In this document: positions 41,891 to 52,150 of the stretch, one piece after another
Layout: every line of letters begins with the position of its first letter
Numbering within the stretch: the first letter of the stretch is position 1
Source of the DNA: Carex sylvatica
Lineage: Eukaryota > Streptophyta > Magnoliopsida > Poales > Cyperaceae
DNA length: 64,000 nt
Direction: 5' to 3'
Assembly: GCA_964058845.1 (NCBI GenBank)
Contig: CAXKVR010000041.1
Span: forward strand, 1-64,000
Translations under genes and position numbers: made by a program
Notes under the pieces: generated by a model
Database searches by the model: none
The model's input: the letters and a program-made list of their open reading frames with translations, nothing else
Told to the model about the DNA's origin: nothing

Positions 41891-42776
41891 TAGGGCTGGC
41901 AAAAAAATTCGAGGTTCGAAATTCGATTCGGGTTTGATTCGGGTTTGATTCGAGTTTAATTCGATTCGAAATGGGTTCGAATTGAAACGAACCAAACCAG
42001 GTTCGGTTCGGAATTAATTCAAACCAAACTCAAACCTAACTTGGTTCGATCGAAATAGGTTCGTGATTTTTTTGTGGTTCGAATCTCATAATAACATCGG
42101 TCGTTCATTTACTTAATGAAATTAAAATCAAAGATAGAGAGTTATAATTTAACTTAGCCAACGCTCCATCGCTCTCAAATCTTAATAACCTAGTTCTCTT
42201 TCTGCCTCTCCCTAACTCACTCTCTCTCTCGCTCCAAAATCTAGCTGACGCTCTCGACGACTGCCTGTCTCTCCTCTCTCCAGCCTAGATGGCTGTCTCT
42301 CCTCTCTCTTCGGCCGTATCTCCTCCTCCTTCTCTACCTTTCGGATTCTCACTTCATTAGATGGTCTGATCAAGAGTTTGATCGAGTGAGCACTCGAGAT
42401 ACGATTACTTGTTTTACTGTATATTTCAGTTCTTGTACTTAATCCTCTTTTTACGATTATTTGTTGTGATATATTTTTTCATGAATAATTTTTCAACTTA
42501 AAAACACTCATTTATACTGGTAAAAGTAAGCCATGTGAATTTTGTCCCGCGAGAAAAAAGTTAATGTATAAACTACCAGTATAACTAGGGCTGCTAAAAA
42601 ATAATTTGGTTCGTAATTCGATTCGGGTTCGATTCGAAAAATGTGTAGTTCGCAATTAATTCGGTTCGAAATAGGTTCGATTCGAAACAAATCAAACCAG
42701 GTTCGGTTCGAAATTAATTCAAACCAAACTCAAACCTAGGATAAGTTCGATTCGGTTCGATTCGTTGCCACCCCTA
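41891..42776. mobile_element. hAT-type element with 8-bp target duplication
   Basis: Starts TAGGGCTGGCAA and ends TTGCCACCCCTA. It is flanked by CCCCACAC at 41883-41890 and 42777-42784, the 8-bp duplication expected for hAT. The first 190 bases and the segment from 42586 are direct repeats (CCAAACTCAAACCTA, GGTTCGGTTCG words), so a second end is nested inside. The middle is CT-rich, leader-like sequence without a transposase frame. Confidence 0.8.
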
Positions 42777-42799
42777 CCCCACACGGCCACACACCACTT

Positions 42800-42972
42800 G
42801 TTTAGTAGGGGTGTTGGATGGAATTTTGTTTGAATCTTTGTTATTTTGAGCTTGTTTGTAAATTGAATGTCTAAGACCAAATAATTGAGTAAAAATCATG
42901 CCATAAAGTAGGACTCGAACCTTGATTCTTTAGCTACTGCAACAACAACTTTGCCGCTGCACTATCCTAATT
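42800..42972 (-). mobile_element. tRNA-derived SINE with complete A and B boxes
   Basis: On the minus strand, TAGTGCAGCGG (42954-42964) fits the A-box consensus and GGTTCGAGTCC (42911-42921) fits the B-box consensus, 32 bases apart, as in an RNA polymerase III promoter. The flanking sequence does not fold into a tRNA acceptor stem, so a SINE is more likely than a tRNA gene. The 3' end is uncertain. Confidence 0.55.
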
Positions 42973-43249
42973 TTATTTTTGCATTGCAGTACTACTTTTA
43001 TTTAACGTATACAATATACTTTATCTAAGATTTTTAATATTTAATTTATATAATATAATTATACTAATAAAAAAATAATATATAATAAACATATCGTATT
43101 CAGAATTTTTGAAAATTGTCGTATCGCTGTATCTGTATCGTATCCGATGTGATATACATACCATTATTCATGCAACATAGACTCACGCATACTATACTTA
43201 AAATAATTTATAAATCTACACCTTAGTATGCTAGATTTTAAAATTTATT

Positions 43250-44130
43250 CAAATCGGAGATTAAATCGCCGGTTTCATATATAACTTTTTAACTTTTTGC
43301 ACAAAAAAAATTTCGGTTCTAGTCAGTCTAAAATCGAAGATTAACCGGTTCTAATTTTTTTTTTTTAATCGGTTCTACGAAAATATTTTCAGAAATATCA
43401 GATGAGCAACTGTTTTCTCACGGGATTGAATTAAATGAGTGCGTATCTTCTGAGATATCTCAACTTTAATTTTGCATGACCGACGTGTCCGGTTCCTATT
43501 CGAGGGTAGCGCAGGGCCCAGTATTATTGAGCTTTGAGATTCGTGTAGACTGTATTTGAGCGGTTTAGATTTTCCAAAAAGTCACGCAAAATTTGAGATA
43601 TCTCAGAGGATACGAATTCGAATTAAATGGGGATACGTAGTAGAAGATTTTATGTACCTGGATTGGTATGCCTTTCTATGTGCTCTGTAACTGACAACGT
43701 TAAAGTGTATTGAAGTATTGTGAATGGATGGTATAAATCACATGCAGAGTCACTCAAATTCATTATCATTTGTACAACGATTAAATATAAATACATTATA
43801 TGAAAATCATTACTATGCACAAATGCACAATCCAATAATTAGAATTAAATTAATATGGCACTAAAGTCGCATTATGAAAAGAAATATATGTATAAATTTT
43901 TCAGCTATGTATGAAAAAGAAATACCATCCATTCACAGAAAACATAGAAGGGCATACTAATACAGGTACATAAAATCTGTTATTAGGTATCTCCTTTTAA
44001 ATCCATCCCGTTGCTCATCTAAAATTTCTTACAATATTCTTTTAGAACCGATTAAAAAAACAAAAAAAAAAACTTAGAATCGGAAATTTAATCTCTGATT
44101 CGATCTGGAAATCGGATATTTAATCTTTAA
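43250..44130. repeat. Nested palindromes
   Basis: Outer arms: 43250-43430 (AATCGGAGATTAAAT, GGTTCTAATTTTTT, ATCAGATGAGCAAC) pair with 44000-44130 (GTTGCTCATCT, TTAGAACCGATT, AATCGGAAATTTAATCTC). Inner arms: 43640-43690 (AGATTTTATGTACCTGGATT) pair with 43935-43980. A separate MITE is inserted at 43438-43619. Non-coding. Confidence 0.65.
43438..43619. mobile_element. 182-bp MITE with 10-bp direct flanks
   Basis: Ends CGTATCTTCTGAGATATCTC and GAGATATCTCAGAGGATACG are near-inverse. GAATTAAATG flanks it on both sides (43428-43437, 43620-43629). The CAGAGGATACGAAT end is shared with 12365-12610. Confidence 0.7.
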
Positions 44131-44289
44131 TTTCAGACTGTCTATAACTGAAAATTTTATTTGAAGAAAGTTTGTATTGAAAATGGAGATTTAATTTCTG
44201 GATTGGAAAAATTTTGAAATCCAGCACATCAAGATATAGATTTGTAAATTATTTATTAATTTTGAATATTTATAAAATATTCAGAAAAA

Positions 44290-44690
44290 TTTATAAAGAG
44301 GATGACAAAAAAATGAATATCAATTTCTTTCGTCTTATCCTCGGTTATAATTATGTTTTACTATTGCATGCAATCACAAATTCTTGTAGTGATAGTATAT
44401 ATATGTTCTCCAAATAATCAACAATTCCACTAATCAACAATCAACAATGACTATGTTTTATTTTTTATCCAATTTGATATTCAAGCCGTTGGACTCTGTA
44501 TCTTTAATTGTTACATATGTCAAGTCAATTATATGAGAGAGAATTAGTCTAATAAAATCAATTTAGTTGTCTCTTGCTCTTTCTCCTCTTCTCAACTCTA
44601 AAAACTTCAACAAATTGATATGAGAGTCACTTATCGCCAATAGTCCGATTGGCATTTCTAGGGTTCAGATCAAATAGGTACCCTATCAAG
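44290..44690 (+). mobile_element. Decayed copia LTR and PBS segment, copy 1
   Basis: Closely repeated at 46630-47010. It ends in CTCTTCTCAACTCTAAAAAC followed by AACAAATTGATATGAGAGTC, which corresponds to an LTR end plus a primer-binding site related to the initiator-tRNA site TGGTATCAGAGC. Transcription-leader words (AGTTGTCTCTTGCTC) precede it. Confidence 0.6.
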
Positions 44691-44860
44691 TCATATATAT
44701 AAAAATAATAATATTCATCAAACAGGTACCAATAAAATGGGTTACCCAACATCCAAAAAAATTTCATTCCAATAATTATAGGAATAAAAGTTACAAGAAT
44801 ATTAACCAGACGGTATGAAAACCTAGGACTCGATCAGACTCAAGAAATTGTACATTTTTT

Positions 44861-44926
44861 TGCAATTATTGTCATAAAAATGGCCACATCTCATTGAATT
44901 GTAGATTTAGGAAGAGATCGAAATAA
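44861..44926 (+). pseudogene. Relic gag zinc knuckle of the decayed copia element
   Basis: Encodes CNYCHKNGHISLNC, a CX2CX4HX4C zinc knuckle, followed by RFRKRSK and a stop. It lies 170 bases downstream of the PBS-like site of copy 1. The rest of gag and pol is gone, so this is an internally deleted retroelement. Confidence 0.65.
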
Positions 44927-46240
44927 CAAATCAAAGTTTATTTGGGTTTGTAAATCTCAACAAAACTAGAGTCCTGACTAAATAATCTCCCTCTTTCATT
45001 CGATTTGACAAATAAAAAAAGGGGAGACAATCAAACAAGTATTGTTTAAAGAAAATGCTTGATTTCATTGGTAATAAATGGTAACTTAAATAAGACTTGT
45101 GTTAGCTTAAATTATTTGCATTGAATGATCAAATGTCTACATCTTGACTTACAATTAGGGATGTTGACTAGACAGCATAGCAACCACCTAAATCGTTTAT
45201 TCTATTACGATCTATATTCATATAATTAATTATATCTTTTCTATAGTCGATAGTTGGAAAATTCTTAATAACAGCCAAGTATGTCATAAGAGCTATACAA
45301 AGAAAGAATAATCTAAAAATATGTATCTTCATTCTTATAATATGCACGTAGATGTCATGATCTGTCAATGACTATGATTGAAAAAATAAATTTCAGATTT
45401 AATATCAACCCTCCAATTAAATAATTTCTCTTTTTATTAAATGTATTTTTTTAAGTATAAATTTCTAAATTTAGTTAGAAACATACTCGACACACATACT
45501 AAAAACACAATATGTTACTATAGTTGAATAGATAATAAAATTGGAGAGAAGATTAATTTTTTCATTTTCTTATTTCTCCTCTCCAGCTATCTTTCATTAT
45601 TTATTTTTTTATTTAAGAATCATGACGGATGATCAATTTATTTCTAAGAATATTAATTACTGATATCTTCTAAAAATATTTTATCAACATTTGATATCTC
45701 CAAAGTTAATACATTACTCAATTTAAGCTATAATGAATCATTTTACAATTTTACTTCTTTAATTTTGATAAGATAAAATATTCTTTTTTATTAGTATGTT
45801 TAGGTTCGTTCTTAGTTTTAGTTATTAATTATATGGAGAACATATATTGAGAATGAATTTTAGTAACATTAACTATAGATAGTGTCATAAAATAGAGCAA
45901 CTAATTTATTAATGTAAATTCACTTTTACTAAATATTTTTTGTCCTTTTGGTTTTGACTATGGGATGTATATATTTGTACAAGTCATTTGTTTTTTTTTT
46001 TTTAATCAAATATCTTTACTTGTATCGAAGTTTGAAATTAAAATTGTAAATCAAACTGTTAATTTATTTCATTTTATAATATATTTATGTTGCAACACAC
46101 AGTATGATACTAGTTTAGAATTATACTCTTCTATTCCATTTGATATCCCGTATTAATTGTGATTTCCGAGATTGAGCAATAACCTCATGAGTTATATATC
46201 TAGCAACAGGAGGACTCGATTTGAACAGACCCACGCACAC
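44927..46240. other. AT-rich DNA, no gene seen
   Basis: A purine tract AAAAAAAGGGGAGAC (about 45013-45027) could be a former polypurine tract of the decayed copia element. Otherwise nothing recognisable. Confidence 0.4.
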
Positions 46241-46555
46241 AATTAGATAGAAGGAAACTGTTTTGCTGTTTAACCTTCGTAATTCGATTATCCATTACAT
46301 AACCATTACATTTTGCAGTAGAAAATAACTAAATAAGATATTCCCAAGAGCCTAGACTTACACATAATAATATTCCTTTTTTTATGGCGCCACGTGAAAA
46401 ACTTGAATCCGCACATGGAAAGGAATTTGTTGTTTAAACGAGCTAGAGCTGGTATAGGGACCCGCACATTCATTAAATATATATCCACCATTTCTATTGA
46501 AGTTACCGGGAAACTTCTTTTTTTGTCTGTGGTGACATTATATATATGTTTGGCA
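46241..46555. repeat. Orphan copy of the DUF4220 gene 2 upstream region
   Basis: Collinear with 39320-39615: TTACATTTTGCAGTAGAAAA, GCCACGTGAAAAACTT, ATCCGCACATGGAA, then TGTCTGTGGTGACATTATAT. No DUF4220 coding sequence lies on the expected side (left); decayed copia DNA is there instead. Confidence 0.8.
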
Positions 46556-46629
46556 AATGATGCCTTACAGCCCACAAACACACTGTATAAACAGACCCAC
46601 ACACACTATACACAAACAATTAATTTTAA

Positions 46630-47010
46630 AAATATAATAACAAAAAAGTGAATATCAATTTCTTTGTGCTTATCCTCGGTTATGGTCATGTTTTACCTTG
46701 CATATACTGATATTCTTGTAGTGATAATACATATATGTTCACAAAATAATCAACAATTCAACTAATGAACGATCAACAATGACTATGTTATGTTTTAACG
46801 CAAATTGTTAATTATTCAGGACCGCTGTGTTTTGTATCTTTAATTGTTGAATATGTCAAGACTATTATAGGAGAGAGAAATAGTCTAATGAAATCAATTT
46901 AGTTCTCTCTCTTTATTCTCTTCTCAACTCTAGAAACTATAACAAATTGATATCAGAGCTACTTATCGTTGATATCTAGGGTTCAGATCAGAGTCTGCTG
47001 CTGTTGAAGG
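46630..47010 (+). mobile_element. Decayed copia LTR and PBS segment, copy 2
   Basis: Matches 44290-44690. The junction CTCTTCTCAACTCTAGAAAC then AACAAATTGATATCAGAGCT is closer to the initiator-tRNA PBS than copy 1. No coding region follows. Confidence 0.6.
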
Positions 47011-47410
47011 TTTACTGTTGTTCTCCATTCATCGCTCGTTATTTATTTGTTGAGCCCACTAACATCTGCCGTTAGATCGAGTTTATATCAAGGTAGGTAC
47101 AACTATTATATTTTGGATAGCCCACTCCGATCTGCACCCATGCATGGATCATGGTTTTACTTGATGTTTATGGGCCGTCCATTCAGATCCGTGACTCATA
47201 TTAAAAAGGATCATTTTCAACGGATTCCAGTTGATTTATTAAGAGGCAGAAATTGCCGCAAGAAGTAAACATGGCGACCCTTGAAATAATAGGGGTACAT
47301 TTAGCTAAAGAGAAAAGAAAAAAATTTCCTTTTATTTTCTAAAATAAGTAATTTAGGTACAAAGAAAATAAACTTGATTTTGTTTCTAGATTTTGAAGAA
47401 GATTATAATA

Positions 47411-47436
47411 CTATTGTGCCCGTGTGTTGCAACGTA
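47411..47436 (-). mobile_element. Degenerate Helitron-like 3' end
   Basis: GTGCCCGTGTGTTGCAACGT resembles the hairpins at 26195 and 30316, but the CTAG terminus reads ATAG on the minus strand. It is probably a mutated relative. Confidence 0.35.
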
Positions 47437-48419
47437 GACATATTATAAGATTGAATATAATATAAAGAATTTTTTTTATTTTGCATTCACACAAAATTAA
47501 GAAAAAATATATTTAAATGAAAATAAAATACACAAATGAAAAAAATATCAAAAAAAATAAATAGCAATAAAAGAAACCACAACAAATTAAAAATATAGAT
47601 CAAATATAACATTAAAAAAAATTTGAAGTATGATTGCGATTTAATAACTAATTTCTCCACAATCAAGACAAATCATTAAATGATTTAGAAGAAAAATGAT
47701 ATGTAAAGAAACAAAATTGAGATAAGATATAACTAAATGATTCAAATAAAGATTTTCTCCACATATATTCTTGATAAAAATTATTTTAACGATGAAAATT
47801 TATCTACATATCATTTCTCTTCATGAAAATTCTAAATATTCTTCATTTTCTTTTCAGGTCAAAAATATATGATTATTTTCATCAGCACAAGATATGTTAT
47901 TCATCTATTCATAAAGATACAGTAGTCCTAAACAAAATATGAAGAGATATGATTGTTTCTATTTTCATTATCGAAACGATAAAGAAAGAGGAGAAATAAA
48001 ATGGAGGAAACGAAGAAATAATAAAATAATTTAATTCTAGGAATCAGAGATAATTATAAAGAGAAATAAAGAAACGGATCGCTAGAGATTTGTTTAATTT
48101 TAATTGTGGTAAACCATTTGGGGTGAAAACGGAGCGGATATAACAAACTATATGTATCCGTTTTTGGATTTTTTCCCATATTGAAAAAATATCTGGATCC
48201 AAATTCGGATATTATCCTGATATAGAGCAAATTCAAAAATGGATAATCTGAATCCGTTTTCAGCACTACAAATTATGTAGCAGTTTGTGTGGCGAGTATA
48301 TTTTTAACTAATTTAGATCGACTTCTACTAATAAAATAAATATATTTAATCAAAAGAAGATAGATTTTGTGATTGGAGTACTGATATTTAATTGAAAAAT
48401 TAATCTTTTAATCTCAGCT
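47437..48419. other. AT-rich DNA, no gene seen
   Basis: AT-rich. A 25-base stretch at about 47714-47738 (AAAATTGAGATAAGATATAA and on) recurs at about 48583, at the left edge of the LINE insertion. A decayed GGATAATCTGAATCCG-type hAT remnant is at about 48120-48270. Confidence 0.45.
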
Positions 48420-48582
48420 GTTGGTGGATCAAACTAACTATGTGTATAATATAAGAATAGAGAAATGGAGATGTAACGGCTAATTGTATTTTTCGTTCTT
48501 TGTATGCAGCCAATCAACGGTCCTGTAATAAAGAAGGGGCCACCAAATCGAATCTTTTGCTCTTTGTCCTCTTCTCAACTCA
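48420..48582 (+). mobile_element. Decayed copia LTR segment, copy 3 (left part)
   Basis: Ends in GCTCTTTGTCCTCTTCTCAA, matching the LTR ends of copies 1 and 2. Its continuation, with the PBS-like CAAATTACAATCAGAGCGAC, is at 49545-49700. The LINE at 48583-49544 splits it. Confidence 0.55.
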
Positions 48583-49544
48583 AAATTGAGATAAGATATA
48601 ACTAAAAAGGGGAGACACACCACAAAAAATGGAGGTTCTAAAGGGTACAGAAGTAGTATTGGTAGACGGTTCATGGGACACCACAAATGGGGCAGGGTGG
48701 GGTTTAACTGGTTACAATATAGAGGGGACACTAAAGACAGTTAAATATGGGGCAGTACAGGCAGTGGATGCCTTGCAAGCGGAGGCAGAAGGGGTATTGC
48801 AAGCTTTCAGGCATATAGAGGAAATAAGAACAGCCCAACCAACAACAAAATTTACAATCTTTTCTGATTGCCAAATCTTAGTCAAGGCAGTCCAACAAAA
48901 TTCAATTGAAGAATTACCGGCTTGGAGAACAGCGAGCATTGTGGCAGAATGTGGCAGACAATACCAAGCTTGTAAGGAATACACAACTCTGAAAAAAACA
49001 GCAAGGGAAGCATTGCAAGACCCTCACCAACTGGCAAATTGGGCTAGAAGAACGCGGCAGTTCTTTTATGGCACCGGAAATGAGGCAACAACACTCAATT
49101 TCAACTTAAAGGCAGAGTTAGACATGCAATACTTTGCCTGGAAGGGACCGAATGTAGAAGATTGAAGAATTTGCAACAGCCTCCAAGTCTTACTGGCATG
49201 AAAGTAGGCTCCATTGGAGGGTACAGGGCAGCATAGAACAAAACTGGTAATAGAATATCAGACTGTCAGAAGAGGGGATGGGTTTTCTTACAAAATTCCC
49301 CTCATGCGTTTCGCTTTTCACAAAAAGGAAAAGAGCAGTAGTTTAAGTAACTCTACATTTAAGTTTAAGTAGGTGCTGTTAATTTTAAATAAATATTTAT
49401 TCTTCACTTTTAGTTTTTAGGTAGATGCACTGTAGTAGCAGACTTTTTGTTTTTTGTTTTTTCGCTTTCTACAATGTATGGTCTCAAGTACTTTGGCTTT
49501 CAATAAAATACACCTAAGGGTTTTTCTCAAAAAAAAAAAAAAAA
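48583..49544 (+). mobile_element. 5'-truncated LINE (L1 type) with poly(A) tail
   Basis: Carries a C-terminal RNase H-like frame (48629-49165), about 360 bases of 3' untranslated sequence with AATAAAA (about 49503), and ends in a pure A-run (about 49529-49544) after GGGTTTTTCTC. This is the usual 3' end of plant L1 elements. It inserted into a copia LTR/PBS segment, whose halves flank it. No clear target duplication was found. Confidence 0.75.
48629..49165 (+). CDS. RNase H-like domain protein fragment of a LINE
   Basis: 178 codons resembling the type I RNase H-like domain found at the C-terminus of plant L1 polyproteins. Visible motifs are VDGSW (first Asp), LQAEAEGVLQA (Glu) and IFSDCQILVKA (second Asp), in the right order and spacing. 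The C-terminal part (HQLANWARRTRQF) follows. RNase H would degrade RNA in the RNA-DNA hybrid. The reverse transcriptase and endonuclease that normally precede it are absent because of 5' truncation. The ATG may be an internal methionine, and expression is unlikely without a promoter. A domesticated RNase H gene is a less likely alternative. Confidence 0.7.
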   Translation: MEVLKGTEVVLVDGSWDTTNGAGWGLTGYNIEGTLKTVKYGAVQAVDALQAEAEGVLQAFRHIEEIRTAQPTTKFTIFSDCQILVKAVQQNSIEELPAWRTASIVAECGRQYQACKEYTTLKKTAREALQDPHQLANWARRTRQFFYGTGNEATTLNFNLKAELDMQYFAWKGPNVED

Positions 49545-49700
49545 GCTCTAACAAATTACAATCAGAGCGACTTATAATCGTCGATAGTCCGATCGGCAGT
49601 TCCAGGATTCAATCTGCTCTGCTTTCTGTGTGGACCATGACCACTGTGAGCCGCAATAATTCCTATTTTGGTGCGTGACTCTCATCTGGTGGATCATGCC
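49545..49700 (+). mobile_element. Decayed copia segment, copy 3 (PBS and leader)
   Basis: AACAAATTACAATCAGAGCG followed by TCGATAGTCCGATCGGCAG matches 44610-44680. It is the right half of the LTR/PBS copy interrupted by the LINE. Confidence 0.55.
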
Positions 49701-50904
49701 AAATCCTTGGTAGACCACACCGTTGTTCTCCTGTGTGCTGCGCCAACACCAAGGCAGGATGTTGTTGTGGTCCACGACAACACCAATCTGTTATTTGTTC
49801 TGGACTTCTGGGTGTTTAGTACACCACACAAACACCAGCGACAAAGGGTCATGTGTTGTGGTCTGCAGTGAACCAGGCTATGACCAGAACTGGTCTTATT
49901 ATTTTAAATTATTTGGCTAAAACAAATTTTTTAATTTTGTGTCAATTTTTTTTATTTAGAAATGGGAGATTTGTGGATTGGGGGTTGAAGAACTTCACTG
50001 GATGTGTCCAGAAAGGAGGATATTGGGAAATATGATGGGAAAATAAGTTATGTACTTTTGCAAATGCAAATTGCAATTATATAAGAAGTATCAAGAATGC
50101 CACTTTGGTAGAGAAAATTTAATTGATGCATTGACGGATATATAAGAAGTAGAGAGATGGATAATAAGGTACTCTCTATTATTTAATTTTGTTTGAGTAA
50201 TTCAATAATGGAAGAGCTCATATTGGAAATTGGAGAACATCTACATGAAGAAGTCTCTCATCAATTAATTGCGAGAGGTTGAAGGTACATAAATTACCCA
50301 TTGACACCCCTAACTCCAGCACTACCGGAATATTTTAATTTTGATTAATCTAAAAATAAACGTCAATTCGATGTGCATTGGACACCCTGACATTTAATTG
50401 ACAACCTGTTGATTCCAAAGTGGCTGTGTTATGCTTGTTACAACAAATTTGGGGTTGATATATTTCTAGCAACAGATAGAGTAGGGATTGATTTTAACTT
50501 CAGGGGAATAGCTCAGTGAAGGAATTTTTTTGATATTTTATTTTGTAGGGGTGTCTATACAACTTTTCCACATTTGGTTACTTTCATGAAAGAATCATTA
50601 CGGAAATATAAAATTTTTGTACAGATCACGGAACATTTTTTTTAAATATAAAATTTGCATGCAACTCATGATTAGCCAGCTTTTTAGTTCTATTCGGAAT
50701 CTGCTAATTAATTCAATGACCTCGAATTTGCATTTGAATACTCTTTTTTTTTTTTTTTAAATATGGATTCTCACATCGCTCGTGTACAGTATTCAAATGA
50801 TTATAAAGTACACATCACATCATGTCAGAATCGGATACAATTATGATACATCAATCATACTTAATCTGACGCAGCTATCTTTTGTGGTCGACATCGTGAA
50901 TTGT
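49701..50904. other. Probable eroded copia interior, no intact gene
   Basis: At 49960-50050 an AATGGGAGATTTG then GGAAAATATGATGGGAAAAT-like stretch could be a degraded gag start, but frames are broken. The rest is AT-rich without recognisable features. Confidence 0.3.
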
Positions 50905-51115
50905 TCCCAAGCTCTGAGCTCGGATCCGTGTCCTCCGAGGTACCTGACTTAATACAATTGCAAACAACGGCCTAGATTTATTCTAAGCCAATACTTGCTC
51001 GGAATGACTCGGGAGGGTATCATTTGTGCTTTGCGATTGGTGTCAAGTTAAAAAACAATTTCAGACCATCCGATTCAATTGTACTCAGTCCGGTAACCTG
51101 AGGGGATTTGAATTC
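50905..51115. mobile_element. MITE of about 200 bp, copy 2
   Basis: Left GAGCTCGGATCCGTGTCCTC and right GAATTCTTTGAGCTC with TACTCAGTCCGGTAACCTGA pair imperfectly. The same sequence, inverted, is at 33805-34012. Confidence 0.55.
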
Positions 51116-51980
51116 TTTGAGCTCTCCCCAACTTTTTATGCATTGCACTAAAAATATATATAAAATTAGTACTATTTAATAATTAATTTTCTTTAAGAAA
51201 AAATAAGCAAAACCCGAACGAAATTAGACGACCATCCGACTCTGACAAAACTTACCGCTCAACATGATATTCATATTAAAATGTGTTTGGAGACTAAAAT
51301 TTATATTTTTTAAAATTTATTTACTATTTGTTTAGATAGACACAAAATAATTGTTTTCAAATGATAATGGACCATCCAAAATAAGAGTTACATGTCTCAT
51401 GGTGGTTCCTAAGTCAGAAAGTGAAGACTACTTAAATACTTCTCACCTAATAGTTAAAGTCAAAAGTCTTTTGTGTACGTAGGAAGTTATTAAGTTTGAA
51501 AGCAATAGAGTATCATGAGTATTAAAAGGTGAGCAACTTAAATAGTTCTCATCTTTATATTAAAATTAATTAGATGGCAATGCACAAATCTCTATATCAT
51601 ATATGATGACTTAACCTCAACGTTCCTAGAAAAATATCTGAGAACTAATGAAGGGCCCAGACCAACCTATATATGTTAGCGGATGACTTTCACAAGAGAG
51701 TTTAATATCAGTTTTGAACTCATAAATCTAGCTAGTGTACTAATGCACCATAATACTGATATCATAAGTCATCAAATGTTAATTAAACAAAACCTATATC
51801 TTAGTATTGTTAATTATTTTGCGTAATATGATTCCACATTTCCACAACACATTTTGCAACAAAAATGGTATATATCGAACACAAGTAATCATTTTCTCAA
51901 TCAGAAAAAGAGAAATATGGTTTAAGTTATCGCAGAGATTGGCGTAGTTTGATTTGGGCTAAAAAGACAAGCCCACAAGG
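51116..51980. other. AT-rich DNA with a MITE remnant
   Basis: At 51250-51370 the words ATGATATTCATATTAAAATGTG and TTTGGAGACTAAAATTTATA match inner-arm positions of the M-family hairpins. No gene is seen. Confidence 0.4.
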
Positions 51981-52150
51981 AAATGATTTTTGGGCCAAGT
52001 AGATTTAAAGACGTGGCATGTACTGCATATCTCTAATGAAATGATTTGAAATGATTTTCAGCCCAAGTAGCCGAAGATGTGGCACGGAGTGCGTATTCCG
52101 AAGGAAATGATTTTTGGGCCAACTAGATTCTAACAGTGCGTATCTCATAA
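51981..52150. repeat. Three-unit tandem repeat of about 58 bp
   Basis: Units start AAATGATTTTTGGGCCAA, AAATGATTTTCAGCCCAAGT and AAATGATTTTTGGGCCAACT and continue with TAGATT..GTGGCA..TGCGTAT-like sequence. The third unit is shortened. Confidence 0.7.

Noticed and set aside
42901..42970. Minus-strand tRNA gene suggested by the perfect B box
   Set aside because: No acceptor stem or anticodon arm can be formed; a SINE explains the A and B boxes better.
48629..49165. Independent host RNase H gene
   Set aside because: The poly(A) tail, 3' untranslated region and insertion into an LTR fit a LINE 3' end better, although domestication is not formally excluded.
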